NCBI RefSeq assembly: GCF_025822245.1
Contig: NZ_JACKTL010000043.1
Span: 310,001-374,000, forward strand
DNA length: 64,000 bases
Direction: 5' to 3'
Source: Mycolicibacterium hodleri
GTDB lineage: Bacteria > Actinomycetota > Actinomycetes > Mycobacteriales > Mycobacteriaceae
Each line of letters starts with the position of its first letter. The first letter of the stretch is position 1. Both the position numbers and the translations under genes were made by a program. Shown in pieces: positions 37,948 to 47,288 of this stretch. The notes below the pieces were generated by a model that was not told the DNA's origin, did not search any database, and saw only the letters and a program-made list of their open reading frames with translations.

Positions 37948-38082
37948 AGCCGCGTGACGACGACCCTGGCGGTCTATGCGCACCTCTTCGATTCCGACCA
38001 CGCCGATTCGATGGCCGCGCTCGAAGCGATGAGTACGCCAGTCACTGATTCGAACGTGGTCCGGCTGCGTCGGCGGAGCTAG
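37948..38082 (+). pseudogene. Tyrosine integrase C-terminal remnant
   Basis: About 44 codons resemble the end of a phage integrase: SRVTTTLAVYAHLF with the catalytic Tyr, then DSDHADSMAALEAM and a basic tail. The frame upstream has no further integrase similarity and no credible start, so most of the gene is deleted. It overlaps the end of the 390-residue cargo gene by 41 bp on the opposite strand. Confidence 0.8.
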
Positions 38083-39214
38083 GCGACTCAAGCTCGATGA
38101 GCGGGCCCAGCAGATTGGTGCCCGGGTACCGAAGACTTAATTCTTGGCTTGCCAAAATGTAGCCGATAGTGTTCATGGTGAAATTCATAACTCCAGCTTG
38201 GTCAAGCTGGTTCATGAAATCCAGAAGTCGAGGAGCCTTCTCCCCCACGGCCTTTTTTAACTCCTCGGTCGTATACAACTGTGCGGAGGCGAACACCCGG
38301 AGTTTTCGCATTGGCTTGGCGGAGTCTGAAAAAATGTCGTTTACGCCGGTCTTGAATGATTTTGCCATATCTTCCACGCTGTTGGGTGAGCTCGTAAGCT
38401 CGTCAATCCGGTCGGGGCGTATGCGGAGAAAATTCCCGGTTCGCCGATCGGGCTCGAAATAATCATCTCGAAGTTGCTGCGTCACTTCAGCGGGAACCGC
38501 TTGCAGATCGAATCCCTTGCTCAGCGCTGCTTTGTGACGGTCCCGAACGACCTGTGCGATATCGGAGCCGAAAAGAACTGCGCCGAAAGACCCAACACCC
38601 GACGCTGCCATGTAGCTTAGCTCGATATATTTGGTGATGACCTTGCCATAGTAGGGTGACAGAAATTCATCCATGTTTGTAATGAGTTCATCTATGTCAA
38701 TGCCATTGAAGCGAAGCGCAGTCACTACCGAGGCTACGCTTAGCGTGTTGAATTGGTTCTCGGTCAAGTTGGGCGCCACGTCGATGGCTCGGCGAAGGGC
38801 GATTTCTTGGAGGCTGCGAGTAGATTCGACGATCGCGCGAGCCACCAATTTTGCCAGTAGTTGTCCAAGGACAACATCGCCCTGTCCCGTATCGGGGTCG
38901 CCAGTTCGTGCATAGCTTTCTCGAGCGGCCAAGAGCGCGGATTGTGCGCTCGGTTTGCGCAGATTTGTCATTTTGGATGCATCATCTTCATGAATTTCGG
39001 CGATGACGGCCACCGCCATTTCCTCAGCGCATGACGTTGCGACTTTCATGGCTTCGGCGTGCAGCTTTGGATAGTTATCATTGAAAAGCCGTACCAAGTA
39101 TGCCTTAGCTTCTTCACCGTCGATATCGTAATAGTTATTCTGGGTAAAGGTCTGAATATCTGCTTTGAACTGCTTTTGGTCCGCGTAATCGCGCGCGCGT
39201 TGGCTATCGCTCAT
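38042..39214 (-). CDS. Island cargo protein, LPO_1073/Vpar_1526-like (putative defence)
   Basis: A 390-residue, largely helical protein with codon use unlike its neighbours. The N-terminal TQNNYYDIDGEEAKAYLVRLFNDNYPKLHAEAMKVA resembles the start of the LPO_1073/Vpar_1526 family. A middle region (STRSLQEIALRRAIDVAPNLTENQFNTLSVASVVTALRF) and a C-terminal half (FMNQLDQAGVMNFTMNTIGYILASQEL) follow. No nuclease or protease motif is evident. ATG at 39214 lies 11 nt inside the end of the upstream two-TM gene, so the two are co-translated. Its carriage on a tRNA island suggests a phage-defence or abortive-infection role, which is inference. Confidence 0.7.
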   Translation of the reverse strand: MSDSQRARDYADQKQFKADIQTFTQNNYYDIDGEEAKAYLVRLFNDNYPKLHAEAMKVATSCAEEMAVAVIAEIHEDDASKMTNLRKPSAQSALLAARESYARTGDPDTGQGDVVLGQLLAKLVARAIVESTRSLQEIALRRAIDVAPNLTENQFNTLSVASVVTALRFNGIDIDELITNMDEFLSPYYGKVITKYIELSYMAASGVGSFGAVLFGSDIAQVVRDRHKAALSKGFDLQAVPAEVTQQLRDDYFEPDRRTGNFLRIRPDRIDELTSSPNSVEDMAKSFKTGVNDIFSDSAKPMRKLRVFASAQLYTTEELKKAVGEKAPRLLDFMNQLDQAGVMNFTMNTIGYILASQELSLRYPGTNLLGPLIELESPSSADAAGPRSNQ

Positions 39215-39512
39215 CGCGTGTCGAATTCCGTGTGTTGCGCTCGTTGTGGATTGACTGCGTCGCGTGATCACGGGCAATCTGCACATTGTTCCCGGTTCCG
39301 CTCACACTCGACCGGAACCTATCGACGACTCTTGCGGTCGAGCCGTCAGAGCGCTTCCAGGGAAATAGGGCAATCGCTGCCACCACGACAACGACCGCGA
39401 TTCCGACCGTCCCCCACTTGCCCAGATCGCCCTTGACGGGCGCCCACGCCAGAACTATCGCCACGGCGGCTAACGCGAGATTGCCGAACCATGCGAGTCG
39501 CTCGAACTTCAT
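39204..39512 (-). CDS. Two-TM small island protein with GNNVQI tail
   Basis: A 102-residue protein. Two TM helices (about 9-26 and 33-52, joined by a short loop) are followed by a soluble tail: RVVDRFRSSVSGTGNNVQIARD and an Asn/Arg/Thr-rich end. The GTGNNVQI element resembles the short repeat (GDNSxxVQ type) that begins many LPO_1073-like and other membrane-linked defence proteins, here on a separate partner. ATG at 39512 has a strong GGGAGG about 7 nt upstream. It is first in the two-gene unit and would place the partner at the membrane. Confidence 0.7.
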   Translation of the reverse strand: MKFERLAWFGNLALAAVAIVLAWAPVKGDLGKWGTVGIAVVVVVAAIALFPWKRSDGSTARVVDRFRSSVSGTGNNVQIARDHATQSIHNERNTRNSTRDER

Positions 39513-39593
39513 CGCTACCTCCCTGCAAATGAGTATCGCAGCGAGCACCGACATCGCTAGCAAACGGTTTCGGGGTCGGTGTGTCGCGGGCCC

Positions 39594-39612
39594 AGCGCCA
39601 CGCCAGCGCCAA
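39594..39612 (+). repeat. Paired AGCGCCA repeats, possible integrase arm sites (right)
   Basis: AGCGCCAC at 39594 and AGCGCCAA at 39605, 11 bp apart, matching the left-end pair in orientation and spacing. They lie 58 bp from the right attachment repeat. Confidence 0.4.
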
Positions 39613-39670
39613 GGATGCCAATCGCCGCTGGCTAGATTGGCTTATTAGCGTCTCTGCCAGCGGCGTTGTA

Positions 39671-39720
39671 GAGCGGATGACGGGATTCGAACCCGTGTAA
39701 ACGGCTTTGCAGGCCGGTGC
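39671..39720. repeat. Right attachment site within intact tRNA-Cys
   Basis: Fifty bases identical to 37697-37746; here they continue into the 5' part of the tRNA, so this copy is part of a functional gene. Confidence 0.92.
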
Positions 39721-39742
39721 CTAGCCACTCAGCCACACCCGC
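39672..39742 (-). tRNA. tRNA-Cys (GCA)
   Basis: A 71-nt cloverleaf on the minus strand. The acceptor GCGGGTG pairs with CATCCGC (one G-U pair), the anticodon loop is CTGCAAA with anticodon GCA, the T-arm is ACGGG-TTCGAAT-CCCGT, and the discriminator base is U, as required for cysteine. CCA is not encoded. Its 3' part is the attachment site of the neighbouring island. Confidence 0.93.
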
Positions 39743-39802
39743 GTTGCCAATGACGATGCCACCGAGCCGCGGGCGCTCCAAGCGTTTGACTCGCCCTGAT
39801 CG

Positions 39803-40477
39803 CTAGGACGCGATCTGCGACTCGATGCGCTCATGCGCGGTGAGCAAAAGCCGATCGCAATCCAGCCGCGTCGGCATGACCTTGCCGCCGTCCAGGGTGG
39901 TGAACTCGGCCAAGTACTGTGCCGCCAGTCCGCGCAACTTCGTGTTGGTGACCTGCGAACGCCATCTGAGCAGGTCGAAGGCCCGTTCGGCGTCGATCCG
40001 GTACACGAACATGAGGATGCCCTTGCACTGCTCGATGACTCCGCGCTGCTCGGCGATCTCGGCGACCGCCTCGGTGATCAGTCGTTGGGCGTCGTCGACC
40101 TGGTCCAGCGGGTGGCCCGTCGGACTGACGTCGACGAAGAACCCTTGGTTGCCGACGACGTTGCCGAGCTCGTCCCTCATCTGGACGCCGACGACGATGA
40201 TCTCGTGGGTTCGCCCCTGACGGTCGACGATGCGGTGACGGGTGTTGATCGGACCGTGCGTGCGCCGTATCTCGGCGAGGGTGGCGGCGATCTTCGCGTG
40301 GTCCGCAGGGTGCTTGTGCGACATCACCAGCGCAGTGCTCGGGCGCATCTCGGTTGCCGGGTACCCATGAATCTGCGCGGTTTCGGCCGACCATTCCCAC
40401 GACTCGTCGGCGAAGACGAACCGGAATTGCCCAACGAGCAGGGGCGGCGCGTTGCGGGGTGTGAACTGGTCGGGCAT
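39803..40477 (-). CDS. PAS-ANTAR regulator
   Basis: A 224-residue protein. The N-terminal PAS fold (about 15-125: VFADESWEWSAETAQIHGYP, RIVDRQGRTHEIIVVG) precedes a C-terminal ANTAR domain (about 140-200: GVIEQCKGILMFVYRIDAERAFDLLRWRSQVTN). ANTAR domains bind paired hexaloop hairpins in RNA and prevent transcription termination. The PAS ligand is unknown and there is no adjacent kinase. It starts at 40477, divergent from mgtC. Confidence 0.88.
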   Translation of the reverse strand: MPDQFTPRNAPPLLVGQFRFVFADESWEWSAETAQIHGYPATEMRPSTALVMSHKHPADHAKIAATLAEIRRTHGPINTRHRIVDRQGRTHEIIVVGVQMRDELGNVVGNQGFFVDVSPTGHPLDQVDDAQRLITEAVAEIAEQRGVIEQCKGILMFVYRIDAERAFDLLRWRSQVTNTKLRGLAAQYLAEFTTLDGGKVMPTRLDCDRLLLTAHERIESQIAS

Positions 40478-40567
40478 GGGGGTCTCGTCTCATGGCTGGG
40501 TCGAGGCCACCTCCGCACTGTAGCCCTCGTTCGCCTGCCGAGAGCCGGGCCGCGATACCTTGTCCGC

Positions 40568-41272
40568 ATGCATCATTTGCTGGCCGATCCGCCCTTCTTC
40601 GGCGGTCCGGGACAAGGCACACGTCAGATCATCGAGTTGTTCGTGGCATTCGGGCTGACCGCGCTAATCGGTCTGGAACGCGAAATCCAGGGCAAGAGCG
40701 CAGGACTGCGGACGCAAACCATCGTCGGCACGGCGGCGGCGCTCATTCTCCTGGTCAGCAAGTACGGGTTTCAGGACGTCCTGGTCGACGGGCTCGTCGT
40801 CGTGGACCCGTCGCGCGTCGCGGCCCAAATCGTCTCGGGCATCGGCTTTCTGGGCGCCGGCATCATCATCTTCCGACGCGGCTCCGTCCACGGCCTGACG
40901 ACCGCGGCCGCGGTGTGGGAGTCCGCGGCGATCGGCATGGCCGCCGGGTCCGGTCTGCTGCTACTCGCATGCACCGTGACCGCCATGCACTTCATCATCA
41001 TCCTGGGGTTCATGCCGGTCGCCAAGCGGCTGGCGGCCCGGTTGAGTGGGTCGATCCGGGTGCACGTCACCTACGAGGAGAACCGTGGCGTCATGTCGGC
41101 CCTGCTGCAAGCTTGCGAGCGGCGCAACTGGCAGCTCGCGGAGTTGGAGTCCGATCCCACGGGTGGGGTGCTCCTGACACTGTCGGGCACCGGCATCCTC
41201 AACGCGCCGAACCTGTTGGCCCGCATCGACGGAGTCACCGCGATTCGGCAGCTCGACGACGACCCGGACTAG
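40568..41272 (+). CDS. mgtC: MgtC/SapB-family membrane protein
   Basis: A 234-residue protein with four to five N-terminal TM helices and a C-terminal ACT-like domain (about 155-230). MgtC signatures are ALIGLEREIQGKSAGLRTQTIVGTAAAL and GIGFLGAGIIIFRRGSVHGLTTAAAVWESAAIGMAAG. Homologues support growth at low magnesium and survival in macrophages by acting on the ATP synthase. ATG at 40568 is 6 nt after TACCTT (40556-40561), a leaderless-type start. It converges on the MFS gene with a 4-bp overlap. Confidence 0.93.
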   Translation: MHHLLADPPFFGGPGQGTRQIIELFVAFGLTALIGLEREIQGKSAGLRTQTIVGTAAALILLVSKYGFQDVLVDGLVVVDPSRVAAQIVSGIGFLGAGIIIFRRGSVHGLTTAAAVWESAAIGMAAGSGLLLLACTVTAMHFIIILGFMPVAKRLAARLSGSIRVHVTYEENRGVMSALLQACERRNWQLAELESDPTGGVLLTLSGTGILNAPNLLARIDGVTAIRQLDDDPD

Positions 41273-42684
41273 GTGCTCGTGCGGCCGCGGCTGGCTCGGT
41301 ACGAGGCGGCGGCCAACACCGCCGCGAGCAGCGCCATCATCGCGAACAGCCACCGTGCCGCGGTTGCGTCACCGCGGTCTGCCAGGTTGACCACGACACC
41401 CGCGAGCCCGGCCCCGAATGCACCGCAGATCAGTTGCACCGTGTTGATCGCGGCGGCCGCGGTACGCCCCTCCGCCGGGTCGTCGCTGCTGCCCATCGCC
41501 CACGCCGAAAGATGTGGCCAGGCAATGCCGATGCCGACACCGGTGATCAGCAGGGCCAGCACCCAGACCGCGACCAGAAGGCCCGACGCGTCCTCGAACT
41601 GGCTGACCGCCGCGATGCCCAGGCCGACGGCCATCACCAGCGGAGCACCCGCCACCACCGTCACGATCAGCCGAATCTTGGTCAGGGACGCGCTGACGAT
41701 TTCGCCGATGGTCCACCCCACCGCCAGCGAGACGCCGAGGAAGCCGGCTGCCACCGGCGCCAGGTGCGCCAGCCGCTGACCGAACAGCGGCACGTACATG
41801 TCGGCCATCGTCGCGGCCATCATCACCCCGAGCGTCAGGTAGATCCACTTCAGCGGGCCGGGCCGAAAGGCTTGGGGTGGCAGCACCGAGGCAGTCGCCC
41901 GGCGGTCCACCACGAGGAACACGACCACCAGAGCCACCCCGAGGGCGAGAAGGCCGCCGGTCAGCGCGACGTTGCGCGGAATGCCTGCGACACTGATCGC
42001 CAGCGCCGCGGTTCCGAGCAACGCCAACGACCACAGCGGAATGCGGTCGGCGGCGGGCCGCGCGACTCCGGCCGCGCGGCCCGGCAGCGCGAACGGGACC
42101 AACGCCGCCATCGCCGCCGTCAACACCGCCAGCAGGCCGAATGCCCAACGCCACGAACCGAATTGCGCGAACAGCCCGCCCGCGGCGGGTCCCAGCAGGG
42201 TGCCGACACCCCACATCGCCGAGACCAGTGCCGAGGCCTTGGTCCACAACGACTGTGGCAGTGCGGAATTGATGACGGCGTAGCCCAGCCCCGCGAGCAA
42301 CCCGCCGGCCGCGCCCTGCACCACCCGGCCCAGCAGGAGGAACTCCATGCTGGGCGCCAGGGCGCACAGCGCACTGCCGATGCCGAAGACGCCGAGGCCG
42401 CCGAGATAGGCCGACCGCGGGCCCAGCCTGGTCAGCACCGCGCTGACCGAGGTCGCAGCCACCACCGAGGCGACGAGGTACACGGTCGTCACCCAGGCGT
42501 AGAGCCGGTGACCGCCGATCTCGGCGACGGTGCTCGGCAGCAGGCTGATGGTGAGGAACTCGTTGGTGGCGTACAGCGCCACGCCGCCGGCGAGCACCGT
42601 CGACGCGCCGAGGTTCTTCGGCCCGAGGAGTTCTCGCCAGCCGGCGGTCGGGACGTGGCTCTGGGTGTCTTCCGCGTGGGTCAC
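41269..42684 (-). CDS. MFS drug exporter (Rv1634-like)
   Basis: A 471-residue major-facilitator transporter with about 14 TM helices. It has the DHA2-like loop GRVVQGAAGGLLAGLGYAVI, the early LTRLGPRSAYLGGLGVF and a late IGIAWPHLSAWAMG. It sits downstream of uvrB on the same strand, as Rv1634 does beside uvrB in M. tuberculosis (from memory). Substrates are unknown; drug efflux is inferred from the family. GTG at 42684 leaves 42 bp to uvrB. Confidence 0.88.
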   Translation of the reverse strand: MTHAEDTQSHVPTAGWRELLGPKNLGASTVLAGGVALYATNEFLTISLLPSTVAEIGGHRLYAWVTTVYLVASVVAATSVSAVLTRLGPRSAYLGGLGVFGIGSALCALAPSMEFLLLGRVVQGAAGGLLAGLGYAVINSALPQSLWTKASALVSAMWGVGTLLGPAAGGLFAQFGSWRWAFGLLAVLTAAMAALVPFALPGRAAGVARPAADRIPLWSLALLGTAALAISVAGIPRNVALTGGLLALGVALVVVFLVVDRRATASVLPPQAFRPGPLKWIYLTLGVMMAATMADMYVPLFGQRLAHLAPVAAGFLGVSLAVGWTIGEIVSASLTKIRLIVTVVAGAPLVMAVGLGIAAVSQFEDASGLLVAVWVLALLITGVGIGIAWPHLSAWAMGSSDDPAEGRTAAAAINTVQLICGAFGAGLAGVVVNLADRGDATAARWLFAMMALLAAVLAAASYRASRGRTST

Positions 42685-42726
42685 GCGGACAACCGTATGA
42701 GCTCAACCAAGGTTGAGATCAACCCT

Positions 42727-44889
<2,163 letters not shown>

Positions 44890-44896
44890 GTTCACC

Positions 44897-44919
44897 AGGT
44901 TAGAACCAACCACCGACAA
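44897..44919 (-). promoter_or_regulatory. RecA-independent DNA-damage promoter (PafBC type) of uvrB
   Basis: On the minus strand TTGTCGGTG, eight bases, TAACCT: an exact match to TTGTCRGTG-N8-TANNNT. The -10 element ends 7 nt before the uvrB ATG, so transcription should begin at or beside the start codon. A TCGAAC half-site overlaps it, but no full LexA box is seen. Confidence 0.88.
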
Positions 44920-45015
44920 GTTCGATTCCCCGGCCGCTACGCTGGCGAAATCCACCCCCCGAAACGCGAGACCTTCGACGTCGCCGCCCGCACCAACACC
45001 GATCCCAAGGGCATC

Positions 45016-45456
45016 GTGCGGGACGTCGACGTGTTCGACGTCCGCCCCTGGGGCCTCTACATGGCCCGACCGACGCCCGGCCGCGCGCAGTTCCACTATC
45101 TCGAATCGTGGCTGCTGCCGTCGGTGGGCTTGCGAGTCTCGGTCTTCCACTTCAACCCTGGCTACGAACGCGACCAGGACTTCTACCTCGACGTCGGGCC
45201 CGTCACGGTCGACGGCCAGGTGTGGCGCACCGAGGATCACTACCTGGACCTGGTGGTCCGGACGGGCGCCGGGGTCGACCTCCTTGACGTCGACGAGCTG
45301 TTCGAGGCCGTGCACGAGGGCCTCCTGACGCCGGAAGCGGCTACCGCCGCGGTGCAAACGGCGGCGTCCGCGGTCGACGGCCTCGCCGGTAACGGATACG
45401 ACGTCGGCGCGTGGCTGTCGCACCACGAAATGGCCCTCACCTGGAGGGCAGCGTAA
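45016..45456 (+). CDS. DUF402 domain protein (Rv1632c-like)
   Basis: A 146-residue version of a DUF402 protein: GLYMARPTPGRAQFHYLESWLLP, FYLDVGPVTV and a helical tail (LFEAVHEGLLTPEAATAAV). DUF402 is a beta-barrel family, some members of which are nucleoside phosphatases; the role here is unknown. GTG at 45016 is the first normal start. However, the 22 preceding codons (from 44950: HPPKRETFDVAARTNTDPKG) also match the family, with no ATG, GTG or TTG before them, so the true start may be a rare ATC at 44950. Confidence 0.75.
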   Translation: MRDVDVFDVRPWGLYMARPTPGRAQFHYLESWLLPSVGLRVSVFHFNPGYERDQDFYLDVGPVTVDGQVWRTEDHYLDLVVRTGAGVDLLDVDELFEAVHEGLLTPEAATAAVQTAASAVDGLAGNGYDVGAWLSHHEMALTWRAA

Positions 45457-45467
45457 AGTCCTGTTTT

Positions 45468-46031
45468 ATGAGCTTGACTAAGTGTGGGCTGGTGGCCGGC
45501 GCCGCGGCGGCCGCCCTGCTGTTCGGCACTCAGATGATGCCGGCCCTCGCCCAGGCAGATCCCGACGCCACCGACCAGTCGGCCGTCGCTCCCCCACCAC
45601 CGGACGCCACGGTCGACCTGGGCCCCGGTCCGTACAACGTGGTCTACCGGGCGCGGGTCGACGGGGTGTCACGCGGGGCCACCATCAGCTACGCCATCGC
45701 CGACGACCAGGTGAACACCGCGACGCCGACGATGGTGCCCGGCCGGACGTTCGAGGCGACCGGCGTCGTGACGCAGACCCAGAAGACCGGCATGCAGGTC
45801 GCCATCCAATGGCCATACTCGGCGAGCCTGCACTGCGAGATCCTGGTCAACGACCAGATCATCGCGGAGGCTGACCAGTTCGTCGCGCCCCGGCTCACCC
45901 CGCAGCACAACGATCCCGGCTACGGCGTCCTCAGCTGCGGCACGGTGGCCAACTTCCCGACGGGCAACACCGCTCCGGTCGACGCCCCCGACCCGGCACC
46001 GGCAGAACCCGCACCGGCGCCTGCCTCCTGA
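45468..46031 (+). CDS. Secreted protein with Pro/Ala-rich tail
   Basis: A 187-residue protein with a Sec signal peptide (KCGLVAGAAAAALLFGTQMMPALAQA, cleavage predicted near residue 29). A beta-rich domain follows (about 50-165), with two cysteines (LHCEILV and VLSCGTV) likely to form a disulfide, and a tail of Ala/Pro repeats. No known domain is recognised. ATG at 45468 gives the signal peptide; an upstream in-frame start would bury it. It is convergent with coaE, 3 bp away. Confidence 0.75.
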   Translation: MSLTKCGLVAGAAAAALLFGTQMMPALAQADPDATDQSAVAPPPPDATVDLGPGPYNVVYRARVDGVSRGATISYAIADDQVNTATPTMVPGRTFEATGVVTQTQKTGMQVAIQWPYSASLHCEILVNDQIIAEADQFVAPRLTPQHNDPGYGVLSCGTVANFPTGNTAPVDAPDPAPAEPAPAPAS

Positions 46032-46034
46032 ATC

Positions 46035-47213
46035 TCAGGGCTGCCAGCCGGTCGCGTCCGCCCACTCCCACGCGCGGCGGTACGCCTCGACGAGCCACGG
46101 CTCCTTCGCATCGGCGTAGTCACCGGTCGTCTCGGGCTCCCCGGTCGCCACGGCGCGCTTGAGGGCCAGGTACTCGGCCCGCACGTCCGCGTCCGCGACG
46201 AGCCAGTCGCGGAACAGCAGGGCGAACCGCTGATTGGGCCAACCGTCGACGCGCAGGTGCACGTTCGTCGGTCGGCCGGGGTCACCGGAGGCGTGCAGGC
46301 GCTTCTGCCACGACGCGACGTCGTCGGTGTGCGCGACGTCGGCGGTCAGACCCTCCACCTTCGGGTATCCCGCCGCCAGTAGCGCATCGGCGAGTTCGTC
46401 GGCGACGTCCAACGACGCGACGGTGACCTGCACGTCGACGACGTCCTTGGCGTCCAGTCCCGGCACGGACGTCGACCCGATGTGGTCGACCCGAATCGCG
46501 TGGTGCCCGCACGCGGTTCGAAGTCGGGCCACGATGCGGTCCGCCTGCTTGGGCCACGTCGGGTCGGCGGGCACCAACCGCGGCAGCGCCCGCGCCGGCG
46601 TCGACTGCCGGAGGTTGTCGGCGAACGGCACGATCCGGTCGTGCCACAGCGTGCGGGCGGCCGCCGCCAACTCCTCGGCGGTGCCGGAGTTGTCAAGCCA
46701 GACGTCGGCGACGGCGCGCCGTTGCTCCTCGGTCGCCTGGGCCGCGATGCGGGCGCGGGCGTCGGCCTCGGTGAAGCCGCGGTGCTCGATCAGTCGGCGG
46801 ACGCGGACGTCCTGGTCGGCGTCGACGACGATCACCAACGGGAACAGCGCCGCCATCTGCGACTCCACCAGCAGCGGAATGTCCTCGACGATCACGGCGT
46901 CGGCCGGGGCCGCCTCGATCAGCTCGGCACGCCGTGCACCCACCAACGGATGCACGATCCCGTTCAGCGTCGCGCGCTTCTCGTCGTCGGGGAACGCGAT
47001 GGCAGCCAGGGCCGGACGGTTCAGTGCGCCGTCGGGCAGCAGGATCTCCGACCCGAACGCCTCCACCAGAGCGGCCAGTCCCTCGGTGCCGGGTTGGACC
47101 ACCTCGCGGGCGATGACGTCACCGTCGACGACGATCCCGCCGAGTTCGCTGAACGCCGAGGACACCGTCGACTTGCCGGCGCCGATTCCACCCGTCAGCC
47201 CAATTCGCAGCAT
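46035..47213 (-). CDS. coaE: Dephospho-CoA kinase fused to a GrpB (UPF0157) domain
   Basis: A 392-residue protein. Residues 1-200 are dephospho-CoA kinase (P-loop GGIGAGKST, VVDGDVIAREVV, VEDIPLLVES), which makes CoA from dephospho-CoA and ATP. Residues 220-392 are a GrpB/UPF0157 domain (VDHIGSTSVPGLDAKDVVDVQV, HLRVDGWPNQRFALLFRDWL) of the nucleotidyltransferase fold. The fusion is typical of mycobacteria and related genera, where the second domain is reported to help kinase folding. It lies downstream of rpsA beyond a hairpin. Confidence 0.95.
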   Translation of the reverse strand: MLRIGLTGGIGAGKSTVSSAFSELGGIVVDGDVIAREVVQPGTEGLAALVEAFGSEILLPDGALNRPALAAIAFPDDEKRATLNGIVHPLVGARRAELIEAAPADAVIVEDIPLLVESQMAALFPLVIVVDADQDVRVRRLIEHRGFTEADARARIAAQATEEQRRAVADVWLDNSGTAEELAAAARTLWHDRIVPFADNLRQSTPARALPRLVPADPTWPKQADRIVARLRTACGHHAIRVDHIGSTSVPGLDAKDVVDVQVTVASLDVADELADALLAAGYPKVEGLTADVAHTDDVASWQKRLHASGDPGRPTNVHLRVDGWPNQRFALLFRDWLVADADVRAEYLALKRAVATGEPETTGDYADAKEPWLVEAYRRAWEWADATGWQP

Positions 47214-47248
47214 GGGGCCAGTCTGTCAGGACCCCGCAGACGACGAAC

Positions 47249-47270
47249 GCCCCGGCCTGATGGCCGGGGC
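47249..47270 (-). terminator. Hairpin between rpsA and coaE
   Basis: Perfect 9-bp stem, GCCCCGGCC-TGAT-GGCCGGGGC, 18 bp after the rpsA stop on the minus strand, without a U-tract. It probably terminates most rpsA transcripts. Confidence 0.8.
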
Positions 47271-47288
47271 GTCCTGTCGTACTACGTG

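Larger units (their letters stand above)
37697..39720. mobile_element. Small genomic island integrated in tRNA-Cys
   Basis: The 2.0-kb segment is bounded by identical 50-bp direct repeats, both copies of the tRNA-Cys 3' part. Inside are a truncated tyrosine integrase, paired subterminal repeats and two overlapping minus-strand genes with visibly lower GC than the flanks. The right-hand repeat belongs to the intact tRNA; the left-hand one is an orphan. With the integrase 5' part missing, the island is probably fixed unless helped by another integrase. Confidence 0.88.

Noticed and set aside
44918..44932. LexA (SOS) box at uvrB
   Set aside because: Only one TCGAAC half-site is seen; the second half is missing, whereas the PafBC-type promoter is exact.
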